From positions 1-64,000 of the forward strand of contig MPNH01000021.1 of assembly GCA_002238925.1 (NCBI GenBank): a DNA stretch of 64,000 nucleotides, given 5' to 3'. Position 1 is the first letter of the stretch; each line of letters starts with the position of its first letter. The translations under genes were made by a program, and so were the position numbers. The notes beneath the pieces are model-generated. The model worked only from the letters and a program-made list of their open reading frames with translations. It did not search any database and was not told the DNA's origin. Positions 17,784 to 27,655 of the stretch are shown one piece after another. This stretch comes from Spirochaetaceae bacterium bin103. Its GTDB lineage: Bacteria > Spirochaetota > Spirochaetia > SZUA-6 > Bin103.

Positions 17784-19080
17784 ATGACCATTTTCCGCCA
17801 CGAGATCACGCAACGACCGGTCCGGCGTTGGCGCCGCGGCACGCTTGCCCGCGTCCCGTTCCTGCTGCTGGCCGTTGTGCTGTGTCTGATTCCGAAGGCC
17901 GCGCTCGCGCGCGTCGATGGCGATACCATCGTGCTTGGCGCGGCGGTGTCGCTGACCGGCAAGTACACCACCGCCGGCAATCACACCCGCAACGGATACG
18001 ACCTCGCGGTCAAGGTGATCAACGAACGCGGCGGCGTCCGGGTCGGCGCCCGCAGCTATCGGTTGGAGGTGCTGTACTACGACGACGAATCGACCCCGGC
18101 GCGCGGTGCGCAGCTCGCCGAGCGGCTGATCCGGCAGGACGGCGTGCAGTTCATGCTCGGGCCGTACAGCTCGGGTCTGACCCAGGCGATCGCGCCGGTC
18201 ACCGAGCGCTACCGGGTGCCGATGGTGGAGGGCAACGGCGCCTCGCGCGCGTTGTTCAACAAGGGCTACCGCTACCTGTTCGCGGTGCTGTCCACCTCCG
18301 AGCAATACCTGCAGGAGGCGATCAACCTCGCCGCCGAGCGGGCGCAGGCGGACGGGCGGGATCCGGCGGCGCTGACCATCGCGGTGGCCACCGAGAACGA
18401 TCCGTTTTCGCAGGACATTCGCGCCGGCGTGATCGACGACGCGGCCCGCCACGGCATGCAGGTGGTAATCGACGACAAGCTGCCGCGCGACCTCAACGAC
18501 ATGACCACCACGCTGCTCAAGGTCAAGGCGTTGCGGCCCGACCTGCTGCTGGTGTCCGGCCACACCAAGGGCGCCGCGCTGCTGGTGCGCCAGGCCGCGG
18601 AACTGAAGGCCTCCGCCCCCATCGTCGCCATCACGCACTGCGAGTCGGCCGAGGTGACCGACGCCGCGCGGTTCGGGAATGTCGCCGAGGGCATCCTGTG
18701 CGGCGGGCAATGGGCGCCGACCCTGACCTACCGGGACGACCTGTTCGGCAGCGCCTCCGACTATGCCGCGCTGTTCGAACAGGAGTACGGCTACGTGCCG
18801 CCCTACCAGGCGGCGGAATCCACGGCCGCGGTCATGGTGTGGGCGGACGCGCTGCAGCGTGCCGGCTCGTTCGCCACCGGGACGGTCCGGGATGCGCTCG
18901 CCGCGACCGACATGCAGACCTTCTACGGCAACGTCCGCTTTGACGCCACCGGCAAGAACATCGCCAAGCCGATGGTGCTGAGGCAGATCCAGGACGGCGA
19001 GTACCGGGTGGTGGCGCCGACCGCGTGGGCGTCGCACGAGCTGCGCTTTCCGCGTCCCGATCCCGCCGGCGGCCCCACTG
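17784..19080 (+). CDS. Liv-type ABC transporter substrate-binding protein (3' end uncertain)
   Basis: A periplasmic type I binding protein for an amino-acid, amide or related ligand. The signal peptide (about 1-37, ending KAALA) is followed by IVLGAAVSLTGKYTTAG, LGPYSSGLTQAIAPV, TENDPFSQDIRAGV and a C-terminal AAESTAAVMVWADAL. The adjacent purine catabolic genes suggest a purine- or ureide-derived ligand, but this is inference. No stop codon appears before the permease gene: after ELRFPRPDPAGG the sequence decays into C-rich text (19059-19165). The end given is approximate. Confidence 0.85.
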
Positions 19081-19165
19081 CCCCCGGCGCCCCCCTCCCC
19101 GCCCCCGATCCCCCCCGCCGCCCCCCCGGCGGCAGCCGCCGCCGCCCCCGCCGCCGGAACGGGCG
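19059..19165. repeat. C-rich decayed junction between the binding protein and permease genes
   Basis: GATCCC followed by CCGGCGG text occurs at 19059-19072 and again at about 19107-19132 within a run of C. It resembles the other decayed duplications, though the copies are shorter. It hides the 3' end of the binding protein gene and any ribosome site of livH. Confidence 0.5.
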
Positions 19166-19191
19166 GGCCGCGCCTGCTGCGCTTCGGTCCG

Positions 19192-20055
19192 TTGACCGTG
19201 CAGCTCCTCCTGGACGGGCTGCTGGTCGGCGCCATCTTCGCACTCGCCGCCTACGGCATGGCGCTGGTGTGGGGCGTGATGAACATCATCAACGTGGCGC
19301 AGGGGGAGCTGGTGATTCTGGGCGGGTTTCTGACCTGGTGGCTGACCACGCTCGGCATCCATCCGCTGTTCGGGATTCCGCTGGCCGGAGCCGTGCTGTT
19401 TGCGTTCGGCTGGCTGCTCTACCGGACGGTCGTGCACCGCCTGGTGGACCGCGACCTGTTCGTGTCGCTGCTGGCCACGTTCGGCCTGTCGATCCTGCTG
19501 CAGCAGTTGATGAACCAGGTGTTCGGGGCCGACATACGCAACGCCAACGCCGGGCTTGGCTCCACCTACCTGCTCGGCGACGGCGTGGTGCTGGCCAACA
19601 TCAAGCTGGTGGCGTTCGCGGTGGCGCTGGCGGCGGCCGCGGGGCTGCTGCTGGTCCTGCGCCGCAGCCGCGCCGGACGCGCCATCCGGGCGACCTCGCA
19701 GAACGCGCGCGCGGCGCGTCTGATGGGGGTGCGCACCGACCGCGTGTACGCGCTCGCCTTTGCTCTCAACGCCGCGGTGTGCGGCATCGCCGGCGCGCTG
19801 GTGGCGATGGTGTGGGTGGTGCACCCGTTCATCGGCATCACCTACACCGTGCGCTCGTTCGTGATCGTGGTGGTGGCGGGGCTGGGCAACATCGCGCCGG
19901 TGGTGATCTCCGGCGCCGCGCTCGGTGATGCCGAGAACATTACCGGGTTCCTGCTCGGCGCCGAGTTCCAGACCGCGTTCGTGTTCCTGCTGCTGGTGGT
20001 GATCCTGTTGCTGCGCAGCTACTTGCTGAGCCGCCGCCGCCAGGTGCTGCGATGA
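19192..20055 (+). CDS. livH: Liv-type ABC transporter permease (LivH family)
   Basis: A 287-residue branched-chain-amino-acid-type permease with about eight membrane segments. LVGAIFALAAYGMALVWG and MNIINVAQGELVILGG are the family start. RAIRATSQNARAARLMGV is the cytoplasmic coupling loop. The start is TTG 19192 or GTG 19198; neither has a visible ribosome site because of the damaged junction upstream. In the permease frame, an Ala/Pro-rich stretch runs upstream without a stop, so a binding protein-permease fusion is possible. Confidence 0.88.
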   Translation: MTVQLLLDGLLVGAIFALAAYGMALVWGVMNIINVAQGELVILGGFLTWWLTTLGIHPLFGIPLAGAVLFAFGWLLYRTVVHRLVDRDLFVSLLATFGLSILLQQLMNQVFGADIRNANAGLGSTYLLGDGVVLANIKLVAFAVALAAAAGLLLVLRRSRAGRAIRATSQNARAARLMGVRTDRVYALAFALNAAVCGIAGALVAMVWVVHPFIGITYTVRSFVIVVVAGLGNIAPVVISGAALGDAENITGFLLGAEFQTAFVFLLLVVILLLRSYLLSRRRQVLR

Positions 20056-20076
20056 GTACGGCGCTGCGATGAGTAC
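20046..20076 (+). repeat. 17-bp tandem repeat at the livH/livM boundary
   Basis: GCTGCGATGAGTAC is present at 20046 and 20063. The first copy contains the livH stop and a dead-end ATG (six codons); the second contains the ATG of livM. It duplicates the translation start context. Confidence 0.8.
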
Positions 20077-21148
20077 CTCCGCGAACGCCGCCCGGCAGGA
20101 GGCGCCGCGCGGCGGCCCGCTGTCGGGAGCAGGGCCGCGGCGGCTGGGCCTGGCGGTGCTGGCGGCCGCCGCGGTCGCCGCTCCGTTCGTCGCGCCGGGG
20201 CTGCAGTCGCAGATGGCGGTGCTGTGGGTGATGGTGGTGCTGGCGCTGACCTGGGACGTGGTGGGCGGCCAGATGGGCTACAACTCGTTCGGCAACATCG
20301 TGTTCTTTGGCGCCGGCATGTACGCGAGCGCGGTGGTGCAGCGCGCCCTCTCGCTTAACGCGCAGGAGACCACCACCGCCGGCGCCGGCGGCGCAGAGGC
20401 GCTCCTGGCGCCGATTCAGTACCTTGGCGGGCTGGGGCTCGGGCTGGCCTGCGCGGCGCTGGTGGCGGTGCTGGTCGCGCTGCCGCTCGGCGCGAGCATC
20501 CTGCGCCTGCGCGGCCACTACTTCGCCATCTGCACATTGGGCCTGGGCGTGGCGGCGGGCGAGATCGCCAGTGCCTGGGACTGGCTCGGCGCCGGGTCCG
20601 GGCTGGTCACGCCGCTGTTCCCGGAGGCATTGGGCAACCGCAACCGCTTTTTCTGCTTCTACTTCCTGGCCCTGGCCGGCGCCTGCTTCGCGGTGCTGAA
20701 ACTGCTGTACCGCCGCCGCTTCGGACTGCTGATCAACGCCATCCGCGACGACGAGGACAAGGCGGAGGCAATGGGCCTGCCGACTATCCGCGCCAAGGTG
20801 GTGGCGTGGTCGGTGGCGGCATTCTTCCTGGCCCTGGCCGGCGGCGCCTACGGCAACTTCATCGGCTTCATCGACCCGCTCGACATTGCATTCTCCGGGG
20901 CCACCTTCGGGGTGTGGATGATCCTGATGGCGATCATGGGCGGGCGCGGCACGCTGTGGGGTCCGATACTGGGCGCGATGGTATTCCATGTTACCCAGGA
21001 GCTGTTCTGGACCTTCCTGCTCGGCTGGCACCGGGTCGCCATGGGCCTGCTGATCGTCGTGATCGTGACCTTCCTGCCGGACGGCATTCTGGGCTGGGTC
21101 CGGGAACGGCGCGGCGGCGCGGCGCTTGCAGAGGGGCGGCGCGCATGA
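20069..21148 (+). CDS. livM: Liv-type ABC transporter permease (LivM family)
   Basis: A 359-residue second permease of the Liv-type importer. It has a long N-terminal tail, then hydrophobic segments. QMGYNSFGNIVFFGAGMY matches the LivM signature and FGLLINAIRDDEDKAEAMG is the coupling loop. The ATG at 20069 lies 13 bp after the livH stop. The 3' end overlaps livG as ATGA. Confidence 0.9.
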   Translation: MSTSANAARQEAPRGGPLSGAGPRRLGLAVLAAAAVAAPFVAPGLQSQMAVLWVMVVLALTWDVVGGQMGYNSFGNIVFFGAGMYASAVVQRALSLNAQETTTAGAGGAEALLAPIQYLGGLGLGLACAALVAVLVALPLGASILRLRGHYFAICTLGLGVAAGEIASAWDWLGAGSGLVTPLFPEALGNRNRFFCFYFLALAGACFAVLKLLYRRRFGLLINAIRDDEDKAEAMGLPTIRAKVVAWSVAAFFLALAGGAYGNFIGFIDPLDIAFSGATFGVWMILMAIMGGRGTLWGPILGAMVFHVTQELFWTFLLGWHRVAMGLLIVVIVTFLPDGILGWVRERRGGAALAEGRRA

Positions 21149-21888
21149 ACGCCCTGCTCGAGGTCGACCGGGTGAGCAAGTCGTTCGGCGGGGTGGCGGC
21201 CAACCGGGAGATCAGCCTGAGCGTCCCCGCCGGCGCCGTACACGGGCTGATTGGCCCCAACGGATCCGGCAAGACCACCCTGTTCAACAGCATCGTCGGC
21301 CACCACCCGTTGGACGCCGGCTCGGTGGCGTTCGACGGCACCCGCATCGAACGCATGACCGTGCCGCGCATCGCCCGCCTCGGCCTGTTGCGCACCTTTC
21401 AGCAGACGCGCGTGTACGGCGCCATGAGCTGCGTCGAGAACATGCAGGTCAGCGCACCGCACCGCACCGCACACGGCGGCGTGCTGCTGCGCCGGGTGCC
21501 GGCCGCGGTCACCGAGCGGGCGGAAGGGTTGCTGGAATTCGTCGGTCTCGCTGCCCTGCGCCACCATCGCGCCGGCAGCCTGTCGTTCGGGCAGCAGAAG
21601 CTGCTGGAGTTCGCCATGGCGCTGATGTTCCGGCCCAAGATGCTGCTGCTGGACGAGCCAACGGCGGGCATCAACCCCACCCTGATCAACGGCATGATCG
21701 ACCGGTTGGTGCGGGCCAACGCGGAGCTGGGGGTGACGCTGCTGGTTATCGAGCACAACATGCGGGTGGTCATGAACCTGGCCACCCACATCTACTGCCT
21801 GGCGCACGGCCGCCTGCTGGCGGCGGGGACGCCGGAGGAGGTGCGCAACGACCCGCGCGTGGTCGAGGCGTACCTGGGCGGCGAGTGA
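21145..21888 (+). CDS. livG: Liv-type ABC transporter ATPase (LivG family)
   Basis: A 247-residue ATPase: Walker A GPNGSGKTT, Q-loop LRTFQQTRVYG, signature LSFGQQKLLEFAMAL, Walker B LLLDEPTAGINP, H-loop IEHNMRVV. The QTRVYGAMSCVENM stretch is typical of LivG. It overlaps livM (ATGA) and livF (TGATG), consistent with strict translational coupling in the operon. Confidence 0.92.
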   Translation: MNALLEVDRVSKSFGGVAANREISLSVPAGAVHGLIGPNGSGKTTLFNSIVGHHPLDAGSVAFDGTRIERMTVPRIARLGLLRTFQQTRVYGAMSCVENMQVSAPHRTAHGGVLLRRVPAAVTERAEGLLEFVGLAALRHHRAGSLSFGQQKLLEFAMALMFRPKMLLLDEPTAGINPTLINGMIDRLVRANAELGVTLLVIEHNMRVVMNLATHIYCLAHGRLLAAGTPEEVRNDPRVVEAYLGGE

Positions 21889-22763
21889 TGGCCGGCAGGG
21901 CGCCGGACGGCGGCGTTTCCGGTTACGGCGGCTACGGCGGCGGCGAGCTTGGCGCTGCCATCTCGGTAGAGCAGGTGGCGCGCGAGAGTGCGTCGCTGCT
22001 GGAACAGGGGGTGCCGCGCGAGCGGCTCGCGGAGTTGGCCGGCGGCGATGACTACCTGCGCATCGACGGCCTGGTGGCCGGCTACGGGCGCATGCAGATC
22101 CTGCACGGCATCGACTTGCAGGTGGGGCGCGGGCAGTCGCTGTGCCTGATCGGCCCCAATGGCGCCGGCAAGTCCACCGTGCTGCACGCGATCTACGGCC
22201 TCAACACGATCACCGGCGGCACCATCCGCAAGCAGGGCCGCGACATCACCCGCATGCACTCCGCCGACAAGCTCCGCCACGCCGGCATCGCCTACATCCT
22301 GCAGGACAACTCGGTGTTCCCGGACATGACGGTGGAGGAGAACCTGCAGATGGGCGCCTTCCTGATGCGCGACAAGGCCGCGGTGCGCGCCGCCGTGGCG
22401 GGGGTTCTGGACCGCTACCCGCGCCTGGCCGAGCGCCGAACCCAGCCGGCGCACGTGCTGTCGGGCGGCGAGCGCCGCCTGTTGGAGATCTCCCGCGCCC
22501 TGGTGATGGATCCCGACGTGCTGCTGGTCGACGAGCCGTCGATCGGCCTGGAGCCGCGCTTCATCGACATGGTGTTCGAGATCCTGGTCGACCTGCGCGA
22601 CCGGGAACGCAAGACCATCGTCATGGTGGAGCAGAACGCACGCAAGGGCCTGCAGTTCGCCGACCTCGGCTACGTGCTGGTGGCCGGCAACCTGGCCCTG
22701 GCCGGCAGCGGCGCCGAGTTGCTCGACGACCCGCGCGTAGGCCGCCTGTTCCTCGGCGGGTAG
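21888..22763 (+). CDS. livF: Liv-type ABC transporter ATPase (LivF family)
   Basis: A 291-residue ATPase with an N-terminal extension of about 55 residues (Gly/Tyr-rich, then a helical stretch) before the core. Walker A GPNGAGKST, Q-loop YILQDNSVFPDMTV, signature LSGGERRLLEISRAL, Walker B LLVDEPSIGLEP and H-loop VEQNARKG follow. LivF proteins are usually near 235 residues, so the extension is unusual. It is the last gene of the operon, followed by a strong hairpin terminator. Confidence 0.9.
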   Translation: MAGRAPDGGVSGYGGYGGGELGAAISVEQVARESASLLEQGVPRERLAELAGGDDYLRIDGLVAGYGRMQILHGIDLQVGRGQSLCLIGPNGAGKSTVLHAIYGLNTITGGTIRKQGRDITRMHSADKLRHAGIAYILQDNSVFPDMTVEENLQMGAFLMRDKAAVRAAVAGVLDRYPRLAERRTQPAHVLSGGERRLLEISRALVMDPDVLLVDEPSIGLEPRFIDMVFEILVDLRDRERKTIVMVEQNARKGLQFADLGYVLVAGNLALAGSGAELLDDPRVGRLFLGG

Positions 22764-22783
22764 CGGCGCACAAGAGCGCGCAA

Positions 22784-22830
22784 GAAAAGACCCGCGCGAG
22801 CACCGGGTGGCGCCCGCGGCGGGTCTTTTC
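22784..22830. terminator. bidirectional rho-independent terminator
   Basis: A perfect 12-bp stem (GAAAAGACCCGC at 22784-22795, GCGGGTCTTTTC at 22819-22830) with a GC-rich loop sits between the convergent livF and bmpA-like genes. The stem ends are A-rich on one side and T-rich on the other, so it can act on both strands. Confidence 0.85.
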
Positions 22831-22846
22831 GACAGATGCGGGTGGG

Positions 22847-23914
22847 TTACTCGGGCAGCTTGTCGTCGACGCCCTGCACGTACCAGTTCATGCCGAGCAG
22901 CGTGCCGTCGTCGAGCATTTCGCCCTCGCCGATCACCATCTCGCCATCCTGGTTGTAGATCGGGCCCTTGAACGGGTGCAGCTCGCCGGAGGCAATCATC
23001 GCTTCCGTCTCGCGCGCCATCGCGGCCACTTCCTCCGGCATGTTCTGGTATTCGGACATGCGCACCATGCCCGGCGCGATGCCGTCCCAGGTGTCGGTGG
23101 ACTCCCAGGTGCCGTCCAGCACCGCGCGCGTGCGCTCGACGTAGTAGGGTGCCCACTCGTCGATGATGGCGGTGAGCTGCGCGTTGGGGGCGAACTCGTG
23201 CATGTCGGAGGCCTGGCCGAAGCCGACCACGCCCTGCTCCTCGGCAATCTGCAGCGGCGCCGTGGAGTCGGTGTGCTGGGTGATGATGTCGGCGCCCTGG
23301 CCGATCAGCACCTTGGCGGCGTCCGCTTCCTTGCCGGGATCGAACCAGGTGTTGACCCAGATCACCTTGAGCTTGAAGTCGGGGTTGATGGTCTGCGCAC
23401 CGAGCAGGAACGCGTTGATGCCGCGCACCACCTCGGGAATCGGGAATGAGGCGATGTAGCCGGCCACGCCGGCCTCCGACATCTGCGCGGCGATCTGGCC
23501 GATGATGTAGCGGCCCTCGTAGAAGCGGGCCGAGTAGATCGACACGTTGTCGGCGCGCTTGTAGCCGGTGGCGTGCTCGAACTTCACGTCCGGAAAGCGC
23601 TCGGCCACCTTGACGGTCGGGTCCATGAAACCGAACGAGGTGGTAAAGATCAGGCCGGCGCCCTGGCGCGCGAGGCGGGTAATGGCGCGTTCCGCGTCGG
23701 GACCTTCGGCGACGTTCTCGACGTAGATCGTCTCCACGCGGTCGCCGAACTCTTCCTCGACGGCCAGCAGGCCCTGGTGATGCTGGTAGGTCCAGCCGTG
23801 GTCGCCGATCGGGCCGACGTAGATAAAGCCGACTTTCAGCTCATCGCCGAACGCGATGGTCGAGATCGACAGCAGCAACGCGAGGCTGACGATCAGTGCG
23901 AATACCTTTCTCAT
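22847..23914 (-). CDS. BMP-family nucleoside-type ABC transporter substrate-binding protein
   Basis: A 355-residue basic membrane protein family (BmpA/PnrA) binding protein. In spirochaetes and Gram-positives this family binds purine nucleosides. A signal peptide spans about 1-22. KVGFIYVGPIGDHGWTYQHH, ITRLARQGAGLIFTTSFGF and FPIPEVVRGINAFLLG are family motifs. The start at ATG 23914 has an AAAGGAG ribosome site. It is the last gene of the nucleoside-type ABC operon, 149 bp after the permease, so it may also have its own promoter. Confidence 0.9.
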   Translation of the reverse strand: MRKVFALIVSLALLLSISTIAFGDELKVGFIYVGPIGDHGWTYQHHQGLLAVEEEFGDRVETIYVENVAEGPDAERAITRLARQGAGLIFTTSFGFMDPTVKVAERFPDVKFEHATGYKRADNVSIYSARFYEGRYIIGQIAAQMSEAGVAGYIASFPIPEVVRGINAFLLGAQTINPDFKLKVIWVNTWFDPGKEADAAKVLIGQGADIITQHTDSTAPLQIAEEQGVVGFGQASDMHEFAPNAQLTAIIDEWAPYYVERTRAVLDGTWESTDTWDGIAPGMVRMSEYQNMPEEVAAMARETEAMIASGELHPFKGPIYNQDGEMVIGEGEMLDDGTLLGMNWYVQGVDDKLPE

Positions 23915-24063
23915 GAGGTCACTCCTTTGGTGTGATGAAATGATGGATGTGGCCGGTCGAATCACAGCACGAGTTGCCCGCTTGGTCAAGCCGCACCGCA
24001 AGCGCACGCTATTTGTGACAGCATGTACAGAAATGAAGGGAGGGTGCTGGCCGCGGTGGACCG

Positions 24064-24993
24064 TCAGCGGTCCGGCACAAACGGCAGCCCGAGGCAGGCG
24101 GGGGTGTTCTTTTTGGTCAGCAGGCGGTTGCCGGAGATCAGCACCAGCGCGGCGATGGTGGCCAGGTAGGGCAAGGAGGAGAGCAACTGCGGCGGAATGC
24201 CGATGCCCGCGCCCTGCGCGTACAGGCCCATGATCCACACGGTGCCGAACAGGTAGGCGCCGACCGCCACCCGGCGCGGCGCCCAGGTGGAGAACACGAC
24301 AAGGGCCAGGGCGATCCAGCCGCGCCCTGCGGTCATGTTCTCGATCCACTGCGGCGTGTACACCAGCGACAGGTAGCCGCCGGCCAACCCGGCGCAGGCG
24401 CCGCCGAACGCGATGCAGGCGTAACGCACCGCGATCACCCGGTAGCCGAGCGCGTGCGCGGAGTGGTGGTTGCCGCCGGTGGCGCGGATTACCAGCCCGA
24501 CGCGGGTGCGCGCCAGGGTCCACGCCACCAGCACCGTGATCGCTACCGACGCGTACACCAGTGCGTCCTGACCGAACACGACTGGCCCGATGAACGGAAT
24601 GTCGGTCAATAGGGGGATGTGCAGGCGCTGCAGCTTTGCCGGGTCGGGCAGGGGCAGGCCGGTGAAGTTCTCGCCGATCAGGCCGGACAGGCCCAGTCCG
24701 AACAGGGTCAGTGCCAGTCCGGTGGCGACCTGGTTGGTAATCAGCGTCTGGGTGAAGTAGGCGAACAGCAGCGCGACGCCCACTCCCATGACGATCGCTG
24801 CCGCCACGCCCGCCGCGGCCGAGCCGAACGTGTAGGCAGCGCCGAACCCGCTTACCGCGCCGATGATCATCATCCCCTCGACACCAAGGTTCAGCACCCC
24901 TGAACGCTCCGTCACCAACTCGCCGATAGCCGCCAGCAGCAGCGGCGTCGCGGCCGTGATAATGGTCAGCAGCACCGCTTCCAGCCCCGTCAT
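24064..24993 (-). CDS. nucleoside-type ABC transporter permease (second permease)
   Basis: A 309-residue permease of the BPD_transp_2 family partnered with BMP proteins. TAATPLLLAAIGELVTERSG and LNLGVEGMMIIGAVSGF are characteristic of YufQ/NupQ-like permeases. About eight to nine hydrophobic segments. Its ATG at 24993 overlaps the stop of the upstream permease (ATGA). Confidence 0.9.
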   Translation of the reverse strand: MTGLEAVLLTIITAATPLLLAAIGELVTERSGVLNLGVEGMMIIGAVSGFGAAYTFGSAAAGVAAAIVMGVGVALLFAYFTQTLITNQVATGLALTLFGLGLSGLIGENFTGLPLPDPAKLQRLHIPLLTDIPFIGPVVFGQDALVYASVAITVLVAWTLARTRVGLVIRATGGNHHSAHALGYRVIAVRYACIAFGGACAGLAGGYLSLVYTPQWIENMTAGRGWIALALVVFSTWAPRRVAVGAYLFGTVWIMGLYAQGAGIGIPPQLLSSLPYLATIAALVLISGNRLLTKKNTPACLGLPFVPDR

Positions 24994-26075
24994 CGCGCCA
25001 CCTCCGACGCACCTGCCGCGTCGCGCTGCACCCGTATCCGGTAGCGGGTGAGGGTGTCGCTGGCCAGGATGAAAAACAACAGGGTGCCCTGGAACACCTG
25101 GGCGGTCTTGTCGGACAGGCCGAGCGAGATCTGCGCGCCCTCGCCGCCCAGGTAGCTGATCGCCAGGACGATGCCGGCGAACAGCACCCCGATCGGGTGC
25201 AAACGGCCCAGGAAGGCCACGATGATGGCGGTGAAGCCGTAGCCCGGCGAAATTACCGGCTGCAGCTGCCCGACCGGGCCGGCGATCTCGCTGATGCCGG
25301 CCAGCCCGGCCAGGCCGCCGGACAGCGCCAGGCAGAACCACACGGTGCGCGGACGGGAGAAGCCGCCGAACCCGCTCGCGCGCGGAGCGGCGCCGCTTAC
25401 CTCGATCTCGAATCCCTTGAGGGTGCGCGCCATGAACAGGAATAGCACCAGCACCGCCAGCACCGCGAACGCGCCGCCCAGGTGCACGCGGCTGTAGCCA
25501 AGGGTGGGCAATTGCGCCCAGCCGGTCATATCTATCGACTCGGGGAAGTTGTAGCCCTCCGGGTCGCGCCACGGCCCGCGCACCAGCCAGTCGAGCAGCA
25601 ACTGGGCCACGTACACGAGCATCAGGCTGGTCAGTATCTCGTTGACGCCGAAGTGGTTGCGCAGCAGCGCCGGGATCGACGCCCAGGCGATGCCGCCGGC
25701 CATGCCGAGCAGCATCATCAGCGGCAGCACCAGCGGCGACTGCCACTGGTGGGCCAGGATCGGAATCGCCGCGCCCACGATGGCGCCCATCGTGAGTTGG
25801 CCCTCGGCGCCGATGTTCCACACGTTGGCGCGAAAGCACACCGCCAGCCCGACGCCGATCAGCACCAGCGGCGTGGCTTTGACGATAAGCTCTTCGATCG
25901 ACCACAGGCTGGCCACCGGCTCAATGAAGTAGACGTACAGCCCGCGCCACGGATCGATGCCGCGCGCGGCGAACAGGATGGCGCCGACGATCACCATGAG
26001 CAGGACGGCAATGAGCGGGGACACCACCGTCATGACTCGGCTCGGCTGCGGGCGCTGTTCGAACTGCAGCTTCAC
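24990..26075 (-). CDS. nucleoside-type ABC transporter permease (first permease)
   Basis: A 361-residue permease of the YufP/NupP type. A first membrane segment at about 17-40 is followed by ATPLVLIGVGLAVCFRANVWN and IGAEGQLTMGAIVGA, which define this subgroup. The GTG start at 26075 overlaps the stop of the ATPase gene (GTGA). It forms the heterodimeric pore with the next permease. Confidence 0.9.
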   Translation of the reverse strand: MKLQFEQRPQPSRVMTVVSPLIAVLLMVIVGAILFAARGIDPWRGLYVYFIEPVASLWSIEELIVKATPLVLIGVGLAVCFRANVWNIGAEGQLTMGAIVGAAIPILAHQWQSPLVLPLMMLLGMAGGIAWASIPALLRNHFGVNEILTSLMLVYVAQLLLDWLVRGPWRDPEGYNFPESIDMTGWAQLPTLGYSRVHLGGAFAVLAVLVLFLFMARTLKGFEIEVSGAAPRASGFGGFSRPRTVWFCLALSGGLAGLAGISEIAGPVGQLQPVISPGYGFTAIIVAFLGRLHPIGVLFAGIVLAISYLGGEGAQISLGLSDKTAQVFQGTLLFFILASDTLTRYRIRVQRDAAGASEVAR

Positions 26076-27626
26076 GCCGGGACCTCTCGCTTGGCGCCGC
26101 TGTTGCGGGCGCCGCTCTCGTGGGCGCCGGCCATCAGCAGGCCGATCCGTTCGCGGTCAATCGCGCCGGCGGGAAAGGTGTCCGAAAGCTCGCCGCGCGA
26201 GATCACCGCGATGCGGTCGGCGATTTCGAAGATCTCGTCCAGGTCCTGGCTGATCACCAGCACCGCGGCGCCCGCCTCCGCCAAGTCGGACAGCACCTGG
26301 CGGATCAACGCAGCGGCGCCGGCATCCACGCCCCAGGTGGGCTGGTTAATCACCAGCACGCGCGGTTCGCGGTCCAGTTCCCGGCCCACCACGAACTTCT
26401 GCAGGTTGCCGCCGGACAGCGCCGATGCCGCCGGGTTTGCGTGGCTGGTGCGTACGTCGAACCGCTCGGTGACGCGGGCCGCGGTGGCGCGGGTGTGGGC
26501 GCGGTCCACGAAGCCGGCGCGCACCATGCCGGGGTCGGAGGAGTGCCGCGTAAGCAGCGCGTTCTCGGCCAGCACGAAGCCGGGCACCGCGCTATGGCCG
26601 AGCCGCTCCTCCGGTACGAATGCGGCTCCGAGCCGCCGTCGTGCGGTCACGCCGCGGGTGCCGCAGTGCCGGCCGGCGATGATCACCGCGTCCCGCGCCG
26701 CGTGACGTTCGCCGGACAGGGCCTCGAACAACTCCGACTGGCCGTTGCCGGCCACCCCGGCGATTGCCACCACCTCGCCGGCGCGCACCTCCAGGGACAC
26801 GTTGCGCAGCGCCACCCCGAACGGCCCCTGCGCCGGCGACGGTGAGAAGCGGCTCGCCGCCCTTGACGTGACCGGCGGTGTTTACTTCGTGCACGTCGGC
26901 TCCCACCATCAGGCGCGCCAGCGAGGCGGCGGTCTCCACTTGTGGGTCGACCTCGGCCACCACCTCGCCGTGGCGCAGGATGGTGGCGTCGTGGCACAAT
27001 TGCTTTACCTCTTCCAGCCGGTGCGAAATGTACAGCACCGCGCAGCCGTCGTCGGCCAGCCGGCGCAGCGTCACGAACAGCTGGTCCGCCTCCTGCGGCG
27101 TCAGTACCGCGGTCGGCTCGTCCATGATCAGCAGCTTCGGCTCCTGCAGCAGGCAGCGCACGATCTCGATGCGCTGCCGTTCACCGACCGACAGGTCGGC
27201 CACCAGCGCGGTGGGCTCCAACGGCAGGCCGTATTCGCGCGACACGCGGGCGATGCGCTCGCCGAGGGCGCCGGGATCGAATGCGCCGCGCATGGCGAGG
27301 GCGATGTTCTCCACCACCGTAAGCGCCTCGAACAGCGAGAAGTGCTGGAACACCATGGCGATGCCGAGCCGCCGGGCATCCGCCGGATTGGCGATGGCAA
27401 CCCGCTGCCCGCACCAGTGCAGGCTGCCCGCGGTGGGCTGCAGCGCACCGTACATGATCTTGACCAAGGTCGACTTGCCGGCGCCGTTCTCGCCGAGCAG
27501 GGCGTGGATCTGGCCGGGGCGCAGGCGCAGGGTGATGCGGTCGTTGGCGGCGAAGTCGCCGAACTTCTTCACGATGCCGCGCGCCTCCAGCAGGTACTCG
27601 CCGCCGGCCTCGCGTCGCTCGCTCAT
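26072..27626 (-). CDS. nucleoside-type ABC transporter ATPase with two ABC domains (frameshifted)
   Basis: The double ATPase of the BMP-type importer. Domain 1 (from ATG 27626, AGGAGG ribosome site) has Walker A GENGAGKST, VFQHFSLFEALTV, LSVGERQRIEIVRCL and LIMDEPTAVLTP. The frame breaks near 26828-26838. Domain 2 continues one frame over with the degenerate Walker A GVAGNGQSEL, LSGGNLQKFVVGREL and VINQPTWGVD. Deleting a single base in GGCGCAGGGGCC joins the two parts as LLTVAGQGPFGVALRNVS, so a 1-nt sequence error or a recent frameshift is likely. No duplication is seen here. Confidence 0.85.
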
Positions 27627-27655
27627 CGTTCCTCCTGCGGCCGTGCTATCGAGAA

